DNA from: Macrolepiota albuminosa
Lineage: Eukaryota > Basidiomycota > Agaricomycetes > Agaricales > Agaricaceae
Assembly: GCA_027475525.1 (NCBI GenBank)
Contig: JAMWFC010000130.1
Coordinates: 310,001-374,000, forward strand
DNA: 64,000 nt
Reading direction: 5' to 3'
This document shows positions 43,284 to 55,900 of this stretch, piece after piece. Position 1 is the first letter of the stretch, and each line of letters begins with the position of its first letter. The notes below the pieces were generated by a model. It did not search any database. It worked only from the letters and a program-made list of their open reading frames with translations, and was not told the DNA's origin. The position numbers and the translations under genes are program-made.

Positions 43284-45612
43284 AATTTGCTTTTTAATTA
43301 GTCTCACTCTATTATTTCTTCCAAGTGCAAATAACAGCAGTAGTGGCATTATGAAGTTTGATAAAGAAGGTTTATATTGAGCAGACATTCTAGATATAAG
43401 ATTCTGTAAAAAGCATCTTATCTTTCAGGCAAATGAGTTTCAGATATATTTATAGCAGTTTCACCAACTACAGGCTGATTAACTGATTTCACTCTATTAT
43501 CCCCTCTATGTACAGCAGCTAGTAGAGGTACCACTATTAAAGGCATATAAGGAGCTCTATATGCAGAAAGAGGTAGAGGTGGTATTATTCTAAGAGTTGT
43601 ATTTTGCAAAGAAGCATTCTATTCTTTAGGTAAATGAGTTTCAGAAATAGCTTTAGCAAATAAATTTTTAGCAACAATTGATGGTATAATAGGCCTTCTC
43701 AAAGAGCTAGAAGTATTGCTTTCAGATCTTATATCACAGCTTGAAGTCATCTGATTATTTCCTTTAATTATTCCCAGATTCTATAATCCCAAATCTTACA
43801 TTCTCAGATGCAAAGAAGTCCACAGCAATAGTTGGTTTAATAAGCCTCTCCAAAAAGCTAAAAGCAATTTGATTATTTTCTCTGATTCTTATGTTTTTAG
43901 ATTCTATATCATTAGTTTCAAAATATAGAAATGATATAACCACTTATATAGATTTTCTACTTCTACTTGCATGATAATCAGTTATTTGTAACTGTTAGAG
44001 CCTGTTTTGAATCCTAGCCTGCTGTTTTTGACTTTTAAAAGTACTAAATTCATTATTAAAATGAGGAGTTGAAAATTTCCTGAAAAAATAATTTTTTAAG
44101 CATTTTTATAGCTTAAAACTATTGAAAGACACTTACATAATAAGTATATCAATAGCTTAAAGTTGACAAAATATTACTGTAAGCTTAATTGAATTTTTCT
44201 TGGAATTTTCAGATTTTCTAAATAGTTATAAAGCTTAAAAACAGTAAAAGTCACTTATATAATGAGTTGTCATAGCCCAAAGTTTTATTATAAGCTGAAT
44301 TGAATTTTTTCTGATTTTTCTGTGTTTTTTTTTTGTTAAAAAATTTTAAGCATTTTTTAAGCTTAAGTATATTAAAAATCACTTATAATGATCAATCAAT
44401 AGTTAAAAGTTGTTGAGCTATTGAATGTTTGTCAAGATTCATGAATCAATCAATTATTATTTAATTTGTAGTTGAGTTTAAAAATTTCTCAATAAGAATG
44501 TTTGTTAATATTTGTTTACTAAATTGTGTTTTAGCCTTGGCCACATCTACAGACTTTAGACACCTTTCACATGTGTTTGAGAGATAGCATATATTATATT
44601 ATTTAATATATATTTTTTTATTAAATTATATTTAATATACAGTCTTTTATTTCTTTTTTACTACAAAACTAACTAAAAAAACAGATAAAAAAAAGGAAGT
44701 ATTTATCAGCCTTAGCCAGGAATAGAATTGTCAAAACTAACTAATCATATTATTTATCAGGCCTTTTTCCATTCTATAAAGATATGAAGCTATGCTGTTC
44801 AAAATGATGCATCTACTCTTAGCATATTCAAATAACTATTCAGCCTGTCTTATTTCCTTTCATCTTGTAGTAGTTAGCCTTAATGAGTCATATGCATGGA
44901 TCCTTACTCAGCATTGATTATTGTTAATCATACTGCATTATATATTAGAGTCTGTGTAGTATAGTGGGCTATATGATGAGGGCTACATAGCTTGTAATTA
45001 GTACTTGTAGCTACAAATTATATTATATTTATTATAATATAATATAATTATATTATTATATATATACTTATTTATTAGCTGCTTATTATAAGCAACTTAT
45101 TTTTGTTCTGTACTACATAGTCAATAAACTAGACTTAGCATCTGACATCAAATGCAGAGTTTGTTGATAAAACTCTATCAACTTCTCAAGCTTTGCACAC
45201 AGCTACACTATGCAAATTTCGAAGAAAAAATAACAATGAGTAACTCTGTTTTTATAGTCACCATTGACAGTAGGCAAAACCAGCAAACAATCAGAACATG
45301 TAGTCATCATTATTGGGCCAGAAATTGCCTAAAATTAAGGTCAGAGTGTCAATTTTGCCAGAGTAGATAAGAAGACTTAGAAAGCTGATACTTCAGCACA
45401 TGAAGACTAGCATTGGCCATGTAATAAAATGTCTGAGGGTTTAACTACACAGTTGTTAGGAAGACTTAAATAGTCCAGCCAATTAGCATTCAAAAGACTT
45501 TTAGATAAGGTCAGACAACTGATAGGCACAGCAAACATCTTGGTAGCTACTGACTTATCAGCACAAGCTGAGATATATATGTCTCTGAACCAGAATAGTG
45601 GAACCAGATAAG
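43284..45612. repeat. AT-rich island with diverged internal repeats, no gene
   Basis: About 2.3 kb of strongly AT-rich, CpG-poor DNA between two LTRs. At 43400-43880 a ~205-bp unit recurs diverged (ggcaaatgagtttcaga / ggtaaatgagtttcaga), and on the minus strand a peptide SETHLP recurs, so an old repeated coding sequence is possible. At about 44100-44410 three ~120-bp units share aagcttaa, then cacttat and a ttaaaagtt-like end. 45010-45070 is a TA-rich microsatellite. No supported gene. Confidence 0.65.
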
Positions 45613-46354
45613 TGTCACGACCCCTCCCCTCCGGGCCCACCCCGGGACACCCCCAGAACACCCTCCGGGACCCTCCCTCCGACCCCACAGGACACGCCCC
45701 GCCATCACGACCGCCGACACCGCCATCACGCGCATCAAGGACCGCCATCAGCCGTCACCAGCCCCGATCAACGATCAGATCACGCGACTCGTGCTGGCCA
45801 TCACGCATCACGCATCACGGCTCCATCCACGCCAATTGATCGCGTGCCCCACACGCGCGATCCCGGTATACAGCCCCTGCCGCTACTCAATGACCCCCGG
45901 AACCCATCCCAGACATCCCGGAACCCCCGAGACCCGGCCCCGTAGTACTTATAGTGTAGCCCCCTGTTTTATTCGGTAGTCTTGATATTACATACTTGCT
46001 TACTTGGATATTGCGTGCCCTTTGCTTGACTGGTACGCCTTGATTGGTACGCTTCGACTGGCACGCCTAAGTATTCGCGTGCTCTAAGTTTTGGTACGCA
46101 CTTCGCGACTCTTGATTTACTAACTTGGTCTCGTCTTAGAACCTCCGGTTCACGACTCGACCCCCTCTAACTCTCAGCCACCCCCAACCCAAAACTCCCG
46201 GACTCTAGTCCCCTCTCCTGGGATTACCCCTGTCCTCGTCTTGAACCCCGGAGTCCTAGCCCCGGAGTTCCAGACACCCGAGTATTCGTAGGTCAAGTCC
46301 GCATCGTAAGGGCGTTGCTTTCCCGGAAGGCCCCCGACTCAGCGGAACCTGACA
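45613..46354 (+). repeat. 5' LTR of Gypsy element D
   Basis: 742 bp from TGTCACGACCCC to GGAACCTGACA, the same family as the B 3' LTR but CpG-richer. It is followed by a primer-binding site and the gag start codon. The 3' LTR of D lies outside the window. Confidence 0.9.
45948..45990 (+). promoter_or_regulatory. Predicted TATA-like box and transcription start of element D
   Basis: cttatagt (45948-45955) lies about 28 bp before AGTCTTGATATTA (45978-45990). The latter is complementary to the primer-binding site and so marks the predicted 5' end of the RNA. Confidence 0.6.
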
Positions 46355-46367
46355 TAATATCAAGACT
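46355..46367 (+). promoter_or_regulatory. Self-priming primer-binding site of element D
   Basis: TAATATCAAGACT immediately follows the LTR and is perfectly complementary to 45978-45990 inside the LTR. It lacks the TGG expected for a tRNA primer. This fits the Tf1/sushi chromovirus mode, in which the 5' end of the element's own RNA folds back as primer. Confidence 0.8.
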
Positions 46368-46387
46368 CTCTCCTTACACCGTTCTTG

Positions 46388-46483
46388 ATGGCTACGTATA
46401 CTCACACTTACTACCCCACTGGGTACCAGACCGACCCTTACGGACGCCCGGTACCTGACCACTACTCCGCGCAGACCCCCCGC
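46388..46483 (+). CDS. Element D Gag, first 32 codons (interrupted by element E)
   Basis: The ATG at 46388 opens MATYTHTYYPTGYQTDPYG and runs to codon 32, where element E begins. The frame resumes exactly at 61409 (PVYPPLPYEPPYLHRHW) if E and one copy of the CCGC target duplication are removed. Confidence 0.85.
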
Positions 46484-47604
46484 TGATGACGCCAACTGTG
46501 GTTGGGTGCGCTGGACGTATACGCAGTACAACGCCGTCTCCAGCGCCTGGCGTACGGGTTTGTGAGGAGTCCCGGCAGGGTCCCGGTGTGCTCGAGCAGA
46601 GGTGATAGGGCGATGCGCTAGACGATAGCGCCTCGGATGCTACCTAGCAAGTGGTAAGCGTCGTAGTTTAGGGCAGAGGTGATAGGGCGATGCGCTAGAC
46701 GATAGCGCCTCGGATGCTACCTAGCAAGTGGTAAGCGTCGTAGTTTAGGGAGAAGTTATAGAGAAAGAAACGAATAGCGCAGCGTAGCGTGCCCGTAGGT
46801 GGCACCGTAAACGACGAAGACGAGATAGACAAAGCTAGCGCCGAACTTGGTGGCAAAGTCAGGCAACGCTAGCGCGATTTGAACGCTAAGTGTAACTGGG
46901 TGCTCAAGAGGTTACGATTCGTTGTTATATACATGGCAAGTAGCTAGTTTTTATACTATGCGCTACATTATTTCCAAAATAAGTCCATTGACGGCGCTAC
47001 CAATTAGCGCCTCTCTTCGTGACTGTAGCTAACGGCCACCTGTCAACGGCGACCTGCAGCACATGGGTGACGGCGACCAACGGCGACTCTAAAACTACTT
47101 AGAAGTGGTACGAGTTTGCTCACTTTTTGATGTAATTTAATTGGCCATGCCATCCCGGGGTATGGTCGGGGAATCCTCGACAGACGCCGTGAGCGCTAAT
47201 TCCGGCGCTAAACATTGTACCATATTTTGATAGATTTAAATGTCGGGTCTGCGTGTATCCTGTCTCGTCGTCATTGATTCTTTTAGACTTCTGATTGAGG
47301 TGCCTCGGTGATTGACAGCGCCAATTGCTAACTCCTTCCAGTACTGATCGGGGTTTGGTCAGAGTCCCCTCCCGCCGTTATGCTAGCGCTATGAGTCCTG
47401 AGTCTTCTTGGTCTTCAAAGTAACTGAGTGGAGTGCGCTGAGGGGCTGATACTGGTGATTGAGATGAATGGATAAGTCTTGCCATAGAGCGCCCGCGCTA
47501 GGGCTGCTCTGTACCCAAGGCTGGTCGCTAGAGCCTTTAGTGTGTCAAGTGTTGGTCGGCCTATAATGTCCCTTGATGCGCTCAGTCCGAGTAGAAGCCT
47601 ATCA
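46484..47604 (-). repeat. 3' LTR of element E
   Basis: 1121 bp including a 77-bp artefactual duplication (46596-46749). The polypurine tract adjoins it on the inner side. Confidence 0.9.
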
Positions 47605-47642
47605 TCTCCCCCCAACTGAAAAATTGACTGTCCTCAGTCAAA
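47605..47642 (-). promoter_or_regulatory. Polypurine tract and stem-loop of element E
   Basis: Minus strand: stem-loop TTGACTG-AGGA-CAGTCAA, then a purine-rich tract CAGTTGGGGGGAGA abutting the LTR TGATAGGC. Confidence 0.75.
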
Positions 47643-47826
47643 CGCCGTCGTTAATTTGACTGCGCTACGGTCCGTATAATGCCGCCGGCGCCTTATAAAA
47701 GTCGTTTTCCGTACTTCACCTTCCCGTGTTTTCCTTCCCATCTTCGGTCCGTATAATGCCGCCGGCGCCTTATAAAAGTCGTTTTCCGTACTTCACCTTC
47801 CCGTGTTTTCCTTCCCATCTTCCAGT

Positions 47827-50577
47827 ATGTCCACTTCTTTCGACGCCTCTGCTCTCCGCAATTTCCTGGCTAAGGCCTCCTATTTATTTGATCGCGCTAA
47901 GTCTGTCGGTCCCGCCGATGCGCCACAAACCGTCCCTGGTATTATGCAACTCTATCGGCGCTGGCTCGTGGTCCGCGGCTCCGACAGTTCCTGGGAGCGG
48001 GGTGACGAGGTTCGCGAGTGGTGCGTGGCCCGGTACCGTGAGTATGAGGGTGCCGATTGGTTGCGCCCTTTCGCGGACCTTTTCGTAAGTTTTCTAAGTT
48101 TGATTTTGGCGTTGTGGCGCTAAGGTTCAGCGCCCATACTAGGCTCCTCGCGGACCTTTTCGTAAGTTTTCTAAGTTTGATTTTGGCGTTGTGGCGCTAA
48201 GGTTCAGCGCCCATACTAGGCTCCTCCTTATCTGACGAGATCGACGCGTTGTTGGCTAGCACCGAGGTCAGCGAAGTAAGTCCTTCCTTCTCCTCCCCCT
48301 TTTTTTATCTGACGAGATCGACGCGTTGTTGGCTAGCACCGAGGTCAGCGAAGTAAGTCCTTCCTTCTCCTCCCCCTTTTTCCACTGTTAATCCTTGAGT
48401 AGTCGGTTGCTACGTCTCCCACCGTCGCCAGTCTTCCTACTGCCCCCTCGGCCTCTACTGTCCCTTCTGTTCCTACCGCCCCTCCTTCTTCGACTTCTGT
48501 TCCGCCTCCTTCCGTTCTTGGCAGCCCTTTTCGTGGCGCTGCTTCTTCCACTCGCCCTGCCCCAAGCGCTGCTTCTCCCGTCCGTACTGCCCCTCCCCAT
48601 TCGGCCATCAAACGTATTGCCGTTTCTCGTAGCGAGCCACGACCCGGCCCGACGCGCCCAACTTCTCACGGTCCTCCGCGTAATTTCGCCATTGTTATTG
48701 AACGAGCGCCTCCTGCTCGTGCTAGTTCTCCTCCCAAACGTACCGTGCGTTCTTTTCCTATCTTCCTTACTCCATTTTTCTGACTTCTCCCCCTTCCAGA
48801 TCAATCTCCCTGCTCGTGTTCCCCCTTTGTATGTCGTAAGTGCTTTGCTTGTTGTCGCTAGACTTTAGCGCCTAAATGTTAATGTCGATAGGCGCCTAAC
48901 CAGACCATGTTCACCGACGCGGAGCTTCGCGACCTTTTGCGTCTTCGCCGTGATACTACCGTCATTGATACCGGCGTTCCGGCTGGTGTCCAAGTACTGG
49001 GCGGCAAGAAGAAGGTTACCGTTGCGCCCTTGGAGCGTCGCGCGTTTAGGGCAAAGATTGGCGCGGTAAGCACTGTTTTGCCCCTTTGGAGGTTCATGCC
49101 GTCGCTGACTTCTTTCTTAGTGTGACAAGTGTTGGTCTGAGAACGACCCTGAGGGCTGCTGGTTTCCTACCGCGTCTCTGCCTTGCTATCGGTGCGATGC
49201 GTTGAAACGAGGCTGCGCCTTCAACGGGATTCGTACTCGTGAACGTGGTAGGGACGCCATTATGCAAAGGAACTATGAGCGCGCAGTGTTGGTTCGTAAC
49301 GCCCGGGACTTCGTGCTGCAGCAACGTGATTTGGCGGCTACTCACCAACCCACGGTAATCAGCGCAGCCAGCCTGGCGCTGCCGACTACCCAGGATGGTA
49401 CTACCGTGGCGGCACCTTTTGCTCGCTCTCCTCGTCGTCCCGTGCCAGCCTGGCGCTGCCGACTACCCAGGATGGTACTACCGTGGCGGCACCTTTTGCT
49501 CGCTCTCCTCGTCGTCCCGTCTTTCGAAACGTAAGCCTGTTGTCGCGTCTCCTGGCAAGAGCCCTGGTAAGCGCCGCGAGCTAGCGCCTGCTACGCCTGT
49601 GGTTTTGTCTTCGACCGAGTCTTCTACGGATGAGGGGGAAGGCACTGAGAGGGATGCCGAGGGAGAGGATGATGATGAAGCTGAGCCCGTTGTTGATGCC
49701 GATGCGCTGTTGGCGGTACGCGCTCTCCTGCTTCGCCTTACTCCCCCTATCGCCGCTAACCCTCGTCAGAGTGGCCCCAGTGGTAACCAGTACGCATTTT
49801 CCTAACTTCTCTTTTCTTTGCGTGCTAACTTCTTGACTGATAGGTCCCCCACTCCCGTTCCCGTCGTCGTGGCTATCCCTGCTGCCGAAGATGTCGTTAT
49901 GTCTGACGCTGGCGCTACCCCCGCCCCCGAGTCGGTTGCGGCTAGCGACACTCCGGTTGCTCTCCCTATCACTCCGTCCCTTACTCCTCCCCACAGCTCC
50001 TCTTCTTTTCCTAGTAGTCGCGAGACTTCTGCGGCGCCGGAATCCGAAGGAACCCTGGTGCCGGAAGGTGAGCGTCGTCGCCGCTGGAGATACTTGCCTC
50101 CCTACGGCATCCATCTTTCTTCCGCCAGAGCTATGTCCCCCGGCGACGAGCGCCATGAGTGGACACCCCGTGCGCCTGTAACTGTCCGGGTACGTCCGTT
50201 TTTGTTTGTTCCCCCTTTTCTCCCCTTTTCTAACCTTCCATAAGTTCGATCCCTTTTGGACTCCCCCTCCCGCCATGCGAGTTTCTGGTGACGCCTTCCC
50301 TTGGCTCGGGGACGAGTTCTCCTATCCTGTTACCCCTCTCCGCCCTTCTGCCGACCTTCGCCAGCAACTCCGCCATATCGAGGATGCGACCGAAGCCGTT
50401 GGTCGCGAACTTGCCAACCTGCGTCCTCGCGTTTCCACCTTAGCTCGCCGCGAGCGCCTCCTTCTCGAGCTTCATGACGATATTACAGCTGCGCTTGAGT
50501 GGCAAGCGAGTAACTCGATCCAGGACGGGGACTTGCTTCCTTTGGGCGATCCCGCCCTTCCCGAGTATGATCCGTAG
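47827..50577 (+). CDS. Antisense accessory gene of element E: Zn2Cys6-like, coiled-coil protein
   Basis: Opposite to gag-pol. The ATG at 47827 starts MSTSFDASALRNFLAKASYL, then PGIMQLYRRWLVVRGSDSSW and REWCVARYREYEGADWL. Donors GTAAGT follow (48086; about 48278). A Ser/Pro/Thr-rich linker is next, then LRDLLRLRRDTTVIDTGVP. An intron (GTAAGC..TTCTTAG) ends at 49120, joining KIGA in phase to CDKCWSENDPEGC ... CYRCDALKRGC, a C-x2-C-x8-C-x8-C-x2-C-x6-C array very like a Zn2Cys6 cluster. An acidic region (STDEGEGTERDAEGEDDDEA) and another Pro/Ser linker follow. After an intron at about 50190-50245 comes a coiled coil (LRQQLRHIEDATEAVGRELA) to the TAG at 50575-50577. Several 77-bp duplications distort the model. 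The role is unknown; nucleic-acid binding is plausible from the cluster. Confidence 0.68.
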
Positions 50578-51049
50578 TTGCCGACCCTTAGCGCTTTTAA
50601 ACTTTTATGGACTTAGTCTTTTTGATACGAACTTTGTAGTATGTGATCCTATAATAAACGCCTCCCTTGGCTTCAAATCGTCAGTTTGTAAGTAATCAAA
50701 AGAAAATAAGTAAAAGGGGAAACGCTCAGTAGATCATCATGGCGCAAAAACCCCTGTTGCCGGCGCGGCCCAATAGCCATTACCGCGCCAGCCTAAGTAG
50801 AAAATAGGAACTGTCTGGAAATAAATAAGCGGATCCATGTAAGAAGTAACGCGTATAAAGAAATAGAAAACCAGTGATCGCTTTGTGGCTATTCGGTGAT
50901 GGTGAGCATAAGCGCTAGGTCTAGAATGGCGATTTCCTTTCTGCGCGGTCCAACCATGAGTCAAGCGCCTCTCATTGGCTAGTATCTTCGTCAGGGTCCT
51001 CGTTCTTTGTGAAACGTCCTCCCACGCTGTCGCCGTTCTAACTCTAGCC

Positions 51050-52735
51050 GTGTCCTATAAATTGCATATGCATCAACTGGATCTCATCAGTCTTCGCGAT
51101 GACCAGCCCGACCGGCCTGGTGTGGACTCCCCGCTGTGATCGTGCTCACGTCATGATGGACCCTCCGTCTTCGCGATGACCAGCCCGACCGGCCTGGTGT
51201 GGACTCCCCGCTGTGATCGTGCTCACGTCATGATGGACCCTCCACTTTCCTAGAGCGTGTCACCTCTTTCCTTCACCACTATCCTGCTGGCAGCGTGCCA
51301 GAACTGGACGATGGCGCCTCGAATTAAGTCGTCGCTGCCAGTTGCTGCGTGCGGCCTGTGAGATCTGGTCGGATAGCAAACCTCTGATGCAGTTTGGTAT
51401 GGAGAAGGCCTGGAGTCGCATTTTTCAGGTGCGCTCCTGCCTTTTTCGCCCTCTTCTTTGCTGACAGTCGCTAATTAAAGCAAATTCCTCCCACCTCCAC
51501 GCGAGAGCGTCTTGAGCTGCTGCTGGAAGAAAGCCACTATCTGGTCCGTCTGTCCTTACCCCGTTACTCCTTTCTTTTCCTGTCTAACCGCGCCTTCTTC
51601 ACCAGTCTCCTCGTTCTTCTACCGGTGGTCGCCTCTTTCGTGGCCCCTCTGACGGAGGGACGCGTCTCCTCCTGTTGCCCGCTCCTTGATTTGCTTCCAC
51701 CTCCCATGTCGTTTATGTAAGGTGATCTTCCCTTCTCCGTAGCGCCACAGAACTGACAGATTTTAGATTCTTGATTTCCAATGTCGTCGTATATTAAATG
51801 CATCGTTGTTGTCGCCCCCCCCCCCTCGTGATTGTTTCGCCCATGTAAAAGTTCCTAAGTCGCTGCGACCCTGCAAGTAGCTAGAGATATTTTATGGGCT
51901 CTGCCGCCCTTAAGTTTGTTAGTATTTCATCATGCCAGCACCCTCCATACTTCTCCCAGATCCGGAACTTCCTCACCGCCCCGCGATCTTGGATCGTATT
52001 GAACACTTCCTGGCTATTATGCCTACGGGGGGTTTCCCTCATGAAAACGGAAATACCATGACCCTGGTGCGCCGATATCGCATCCTGTTGGACGCCTCCA
52101 CCGAATGGATGATAGACCAGGATGAGTCTCTGGTCACGGTTCGCCTCCTGTTAGCGCGTATCTTGTTTGTTGCTCATGTGTTCGCAGTCGACTATTACGC
52201 CTAGCGCAGCAAGTTTGGCGAGCCTTCTTCGGGAGACTGGCAGTTTGGTTAGTCAATAGCTCTTTCCTTCTGACCTTGGGTTGCTAATTCCATGCCGTTG
52301 CCAAGAGCCTTTCATGGCTTCCCCTTCCGCTCCTGGTTGAGTCCCGTGCCCGTAGGGCAGTCCTCGACCGCGTGGTCTTTCCTTTCCCGCCCTCGCTTCA
52401 GCCCTCCTACGGGTTGAGTCCCGTGCCCGTAGGGCAGTCCTCGACCGCGTGGTCTTTCCTTTCCCGCCCGCTTCAGCCCTCCTACGGGAGTGGGACCTTT
52501 CCCCCGAACTCGCTGCCCCTCCTCCAGGCGCTCCTCCTGCGCCAACTCCTAGCGCTCCAGTACCTTCATCCTGCATTCCTCCCGCCGTACCTCGCAACGC
52601 GCCGCCTTCGAGCACTCCGGTGCCTACACCAGGCGCCCCTCTTCCTCCTTCAGGCGGTCCTCCCTCCTTTAGGCGGCCCAGGGAGCGAGTCCGAGGTTCT
52701 CGTCGCCGGTCTTCTTCAGCGTAGCTCGTAACGTA
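51050..52735 (+). CDS. Possible second antisense gene of element E
   Basis: A TATAAA-like box (51054) precedes plausible exons. One reads PLMQFGMEKAWSRIFQ, spliced by GTGCGC..TTAAAG (about 51428-51480) to QIPPTSTRERLELLLEESHY. Another is an ATG frame at 51932-52204 (MPAPSILLPDPELPHRPAIL ... ILFVAHVFAVDYYA). A Pro-rich end (PPAPTPSAPVPSSCIPPAVP) is followed by an Arg/Ser tail stopping at 52724. Three artefactual duplications make the frame uncertain. The remainder of 50578-52946 is unassigned. Confidence 0.35.
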
Positions 52736-52946
52736 GTAACCGTAGTTGATTGGCCCAGGGAGCGAGTCCGAGGTTCTCGTCGCCGGTCTTCTTCAGCGTA
52801 GCTCGTAACGTAGTAACCGTAGTTGATTTTGTGTCTCGCCTGTACCATAGCTATTTATGCCATCCAATATGCCTTCCGAAAGGGAACATGACCTAAGTTT
52901 ACTTAACGGGGGCGCTAACACCTAGCGCCTCGTCCTTCGCCTTCAT

Positions 52947-55900
52947 TTACTGTTCTTCGTCGTCGTCAACAGGGGTCTCGTCATCATCCACTAACTCCGT
53001 TTCTTCCAGTTCTCGTAGTTTAGCCGTGTCAATGTCCAGCGCCGACGAAGGTAAGGGAATGTGTTCCCGCGCTAAGTAGGGGATGAGTCGAAACGCCGCT
53101 ACTGGTCGATGCAAAACTGAGCCGTCCAACTCGCAGAGTACATAGGCGCCTCCCCTATTGCGGGAAACCACTATTAGGGGTCCCAGATACCGAGGTCGCA
53201 TCTTTTTGTTATGGGTAACTTCGATCTTTGAGTTGCGCATTAGTACGAGGGCGCCAGAGGTGAAGTTGTAGTCTCTAATCGTGGCGCTGTGCTCGCTTTC
53301 AAATCGTAGCGCAGCTTGTCGTCTAGTTTGAAATACTACTTCGTGTAAGCGCTCGAGATCCTCCATGCGTCGCTGTAAGTCTATAGCGCGCCTAGCAATC
53401 ATGTCGGTGGAAGATAGTATCGAATTCGGGGGTGGCTGTAAGTAAGTAGCTTCCACTATGTCGGCCGGGAGGAGTGGATGGGTGCCTGTCGCCGCGTAGT
53501 AGGGTGAACAACCCATCCTTTTTCGTATTCCACTATGTCGGCCGGGAGGAGTGGATGGGTGCCTGTCGCCGCGTAGTAGGGTGAACAACCCATCCTTTTT
53601 CGTACGGTAACCCTTCCGACCAGAAGACCGAATAAGTCGCTTCGCTCCAGCGACTTTCGTCACCATCGACCGCCTTAAATAGCGCCTGTCGAACGTCGAA
53701 ATGAGGCCTTTCTACGATTCCGTTGGCGCGCTTGTTGTAACCAGAAACCCGTATGTGTTGAATGTTGTACTTCTTGGCAAGATAAGTGAGCGCCTTAACT
53801 ATTGGCGCTCCATTGTCTGTGACGATCTCGTGAAGGGCTCCCCATCTGCAGATAACGTCCTCAAAGAGCCACTTAGCTATAGCGTCTGTATTTTCTCGTT
53901 GGAGCATACGGAACTCCGGCCAATGTACCAAGGAACACCTTCCAGCCACTTAGCTATAGCGTCTGTATTTTCTCGTTGGAGCATACGGAACTCCGGCCAA
54001 TGTACCAAGGAACACCTTCCTGAATGATATACTTGTAGCGCCCTGACTTGGGCATGTGCATGGTGTCGATATATATTTTTCCAAATAGCGGCGCTGGAGT
54101 CGCTACTGTTGGGGGAATAAGAACCTGACGTGTCTGCTGGATTTGACAGAGATGACAAGTGCGAATATACCACGCAATATCGGCGCTAACTTGAGGCCAC
54201 CAGAAGCGCTCCAAAAGGTTCGCTCTTGTTGCGTAGAGTCCACGGTGTCCCAAGTCATCGTGCATAGCGCGTAGAATTCTAATTCGATTGTCCGGTTTAA
54301 TTACTAGCTTGTGGGCGCCATCTCTATTTCGTCGCCAAAGTCGGTTTTCCACTATAAAGAAGGTCGTCGCGTATCGAATGAAGGTGGCGTATTCCGTATC
54401 CGTAAGGTCTGATGGTCGTCGCAAATCCTGTAGCCACTTCCTAACCTGGTCCACATGAAGGTGGCGTATTCCGTATCCGTAAGGTCTGATGGTCGTCGCA
54501 AATCCTGTAGCCACTTCCTAACCTGGTCCACCGCTGATCTTCTGACTTAGCTTTGGCGCTTCGAGGTACCGCCGAATATGGCAGTTCTGACTGTCTTCTC
54601 AAGGGTCTTGGTTCCTCGACTATCTTTAGATCGTTAGATGGCTTAGCGACGTTATAGATACTGGCCGTGTAAAAAGTTGATGACGCCTGATATGGTCGGG
54701 GCTGGTACGGAACAATAGGGTGAAGCCAATTTGAAACTGGTTGGTCTTCGCGAAGCGCCGGAATAGGCAGCTGAATGATGTGCATGAAACCATGCAATCG
54801 ATCGATCCAATCGTCAAATACATCGTTGTCGCTATCGTCTAGCGCTTCATCTTCCGGTTGTCTGGGTCGCCTAGATAATCCGTCCGGCCCGTGAATACAT
54901 CGTTGTCGCTATCGTCTAGCGCTTCATCTTCCGGTTGTCTGGGTCGCCTAGATAATCCGTCCGGCCCGTGAATGCACTTCTGACGTGTACTAACTCGAAG
55001 TGAAACATTAATATCGCTACTACCCAGCGGTTCATACTGGCCGACGGTTGAATATCAGGGTTCTGAAGCATTCCTTTGATGTATCGTGCGTCGACCTCGA
55101 CAATGAGATTTCGTACCCCAATGAGGTACATGCGCAGCGCCTGAAACGATCGAAACAAGCCATATAACTCCAGCTTGGGCTGACTGTAGCGCGATTCTCG
55201 GTCGTTAAGGGTAATCGATCCGAAACGATTGTAGCGCCTGATTTTCCGGTTCGCGCTATCACACTGGCATAAGAAGAAGCCAACGGCGATATATGATGTG
55301 TCAACAGCAAGTATAACGGGATCGGCGGTAGTATAGTCAATGGGTACCAATGGTTTCGCTTCCTGTAGCGCCTTTACTAAGTCCTTCTGGGCATTGATTT
55401 GATCGGGTCCGAATTCGAAGGGGACCCCTGAACGGGTTAGGCGATTAAGGGCGTTTGCGCGATGAGAAAAATGGTGTATGAACATGCGCAGCACCCCTAC
55501 AGTGCCCAAGAACGCGCGAACTTCCGAGAGGTTATGACAGACCCCCCATTTCTCCAACAGCGCTAATCGGCTCTTTTCTGGAATCCTGCCTTCTGGCGTG
55601 CAAACGTGCCCCAAAATTTTAAACTGCGGTGCGCAAAGAACGAGCTTGTGCCCTGAAAACGTCCCGCCACAATACTTCATGCGCTGAAGTACTCGGTTAA
55701 CCAGTTGAAAGAATTCCCATAGCGCCATGCGAATATTAGGATTTTCCGGGTGAACTTCGGGCTTGCCATCCACCAATCGCCAATCCTTCGGGCCTTTAAC
55801 TCCTACGTCGTCTATGAAACTGAGCACATGGTGGGGTATTTCGGGCTGTAGGATAAACGTAATATCGTCGTGAAATATCGGTACCGAGTTTGTCCATCCC

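Noticed and set aside
51564..51803. Minus-strand frame with a CQFC pair in element E
   Set aside because: Only one Cys pair and a Lys/Arg-rich tail, lying opposite better-supported plus-strand exons.
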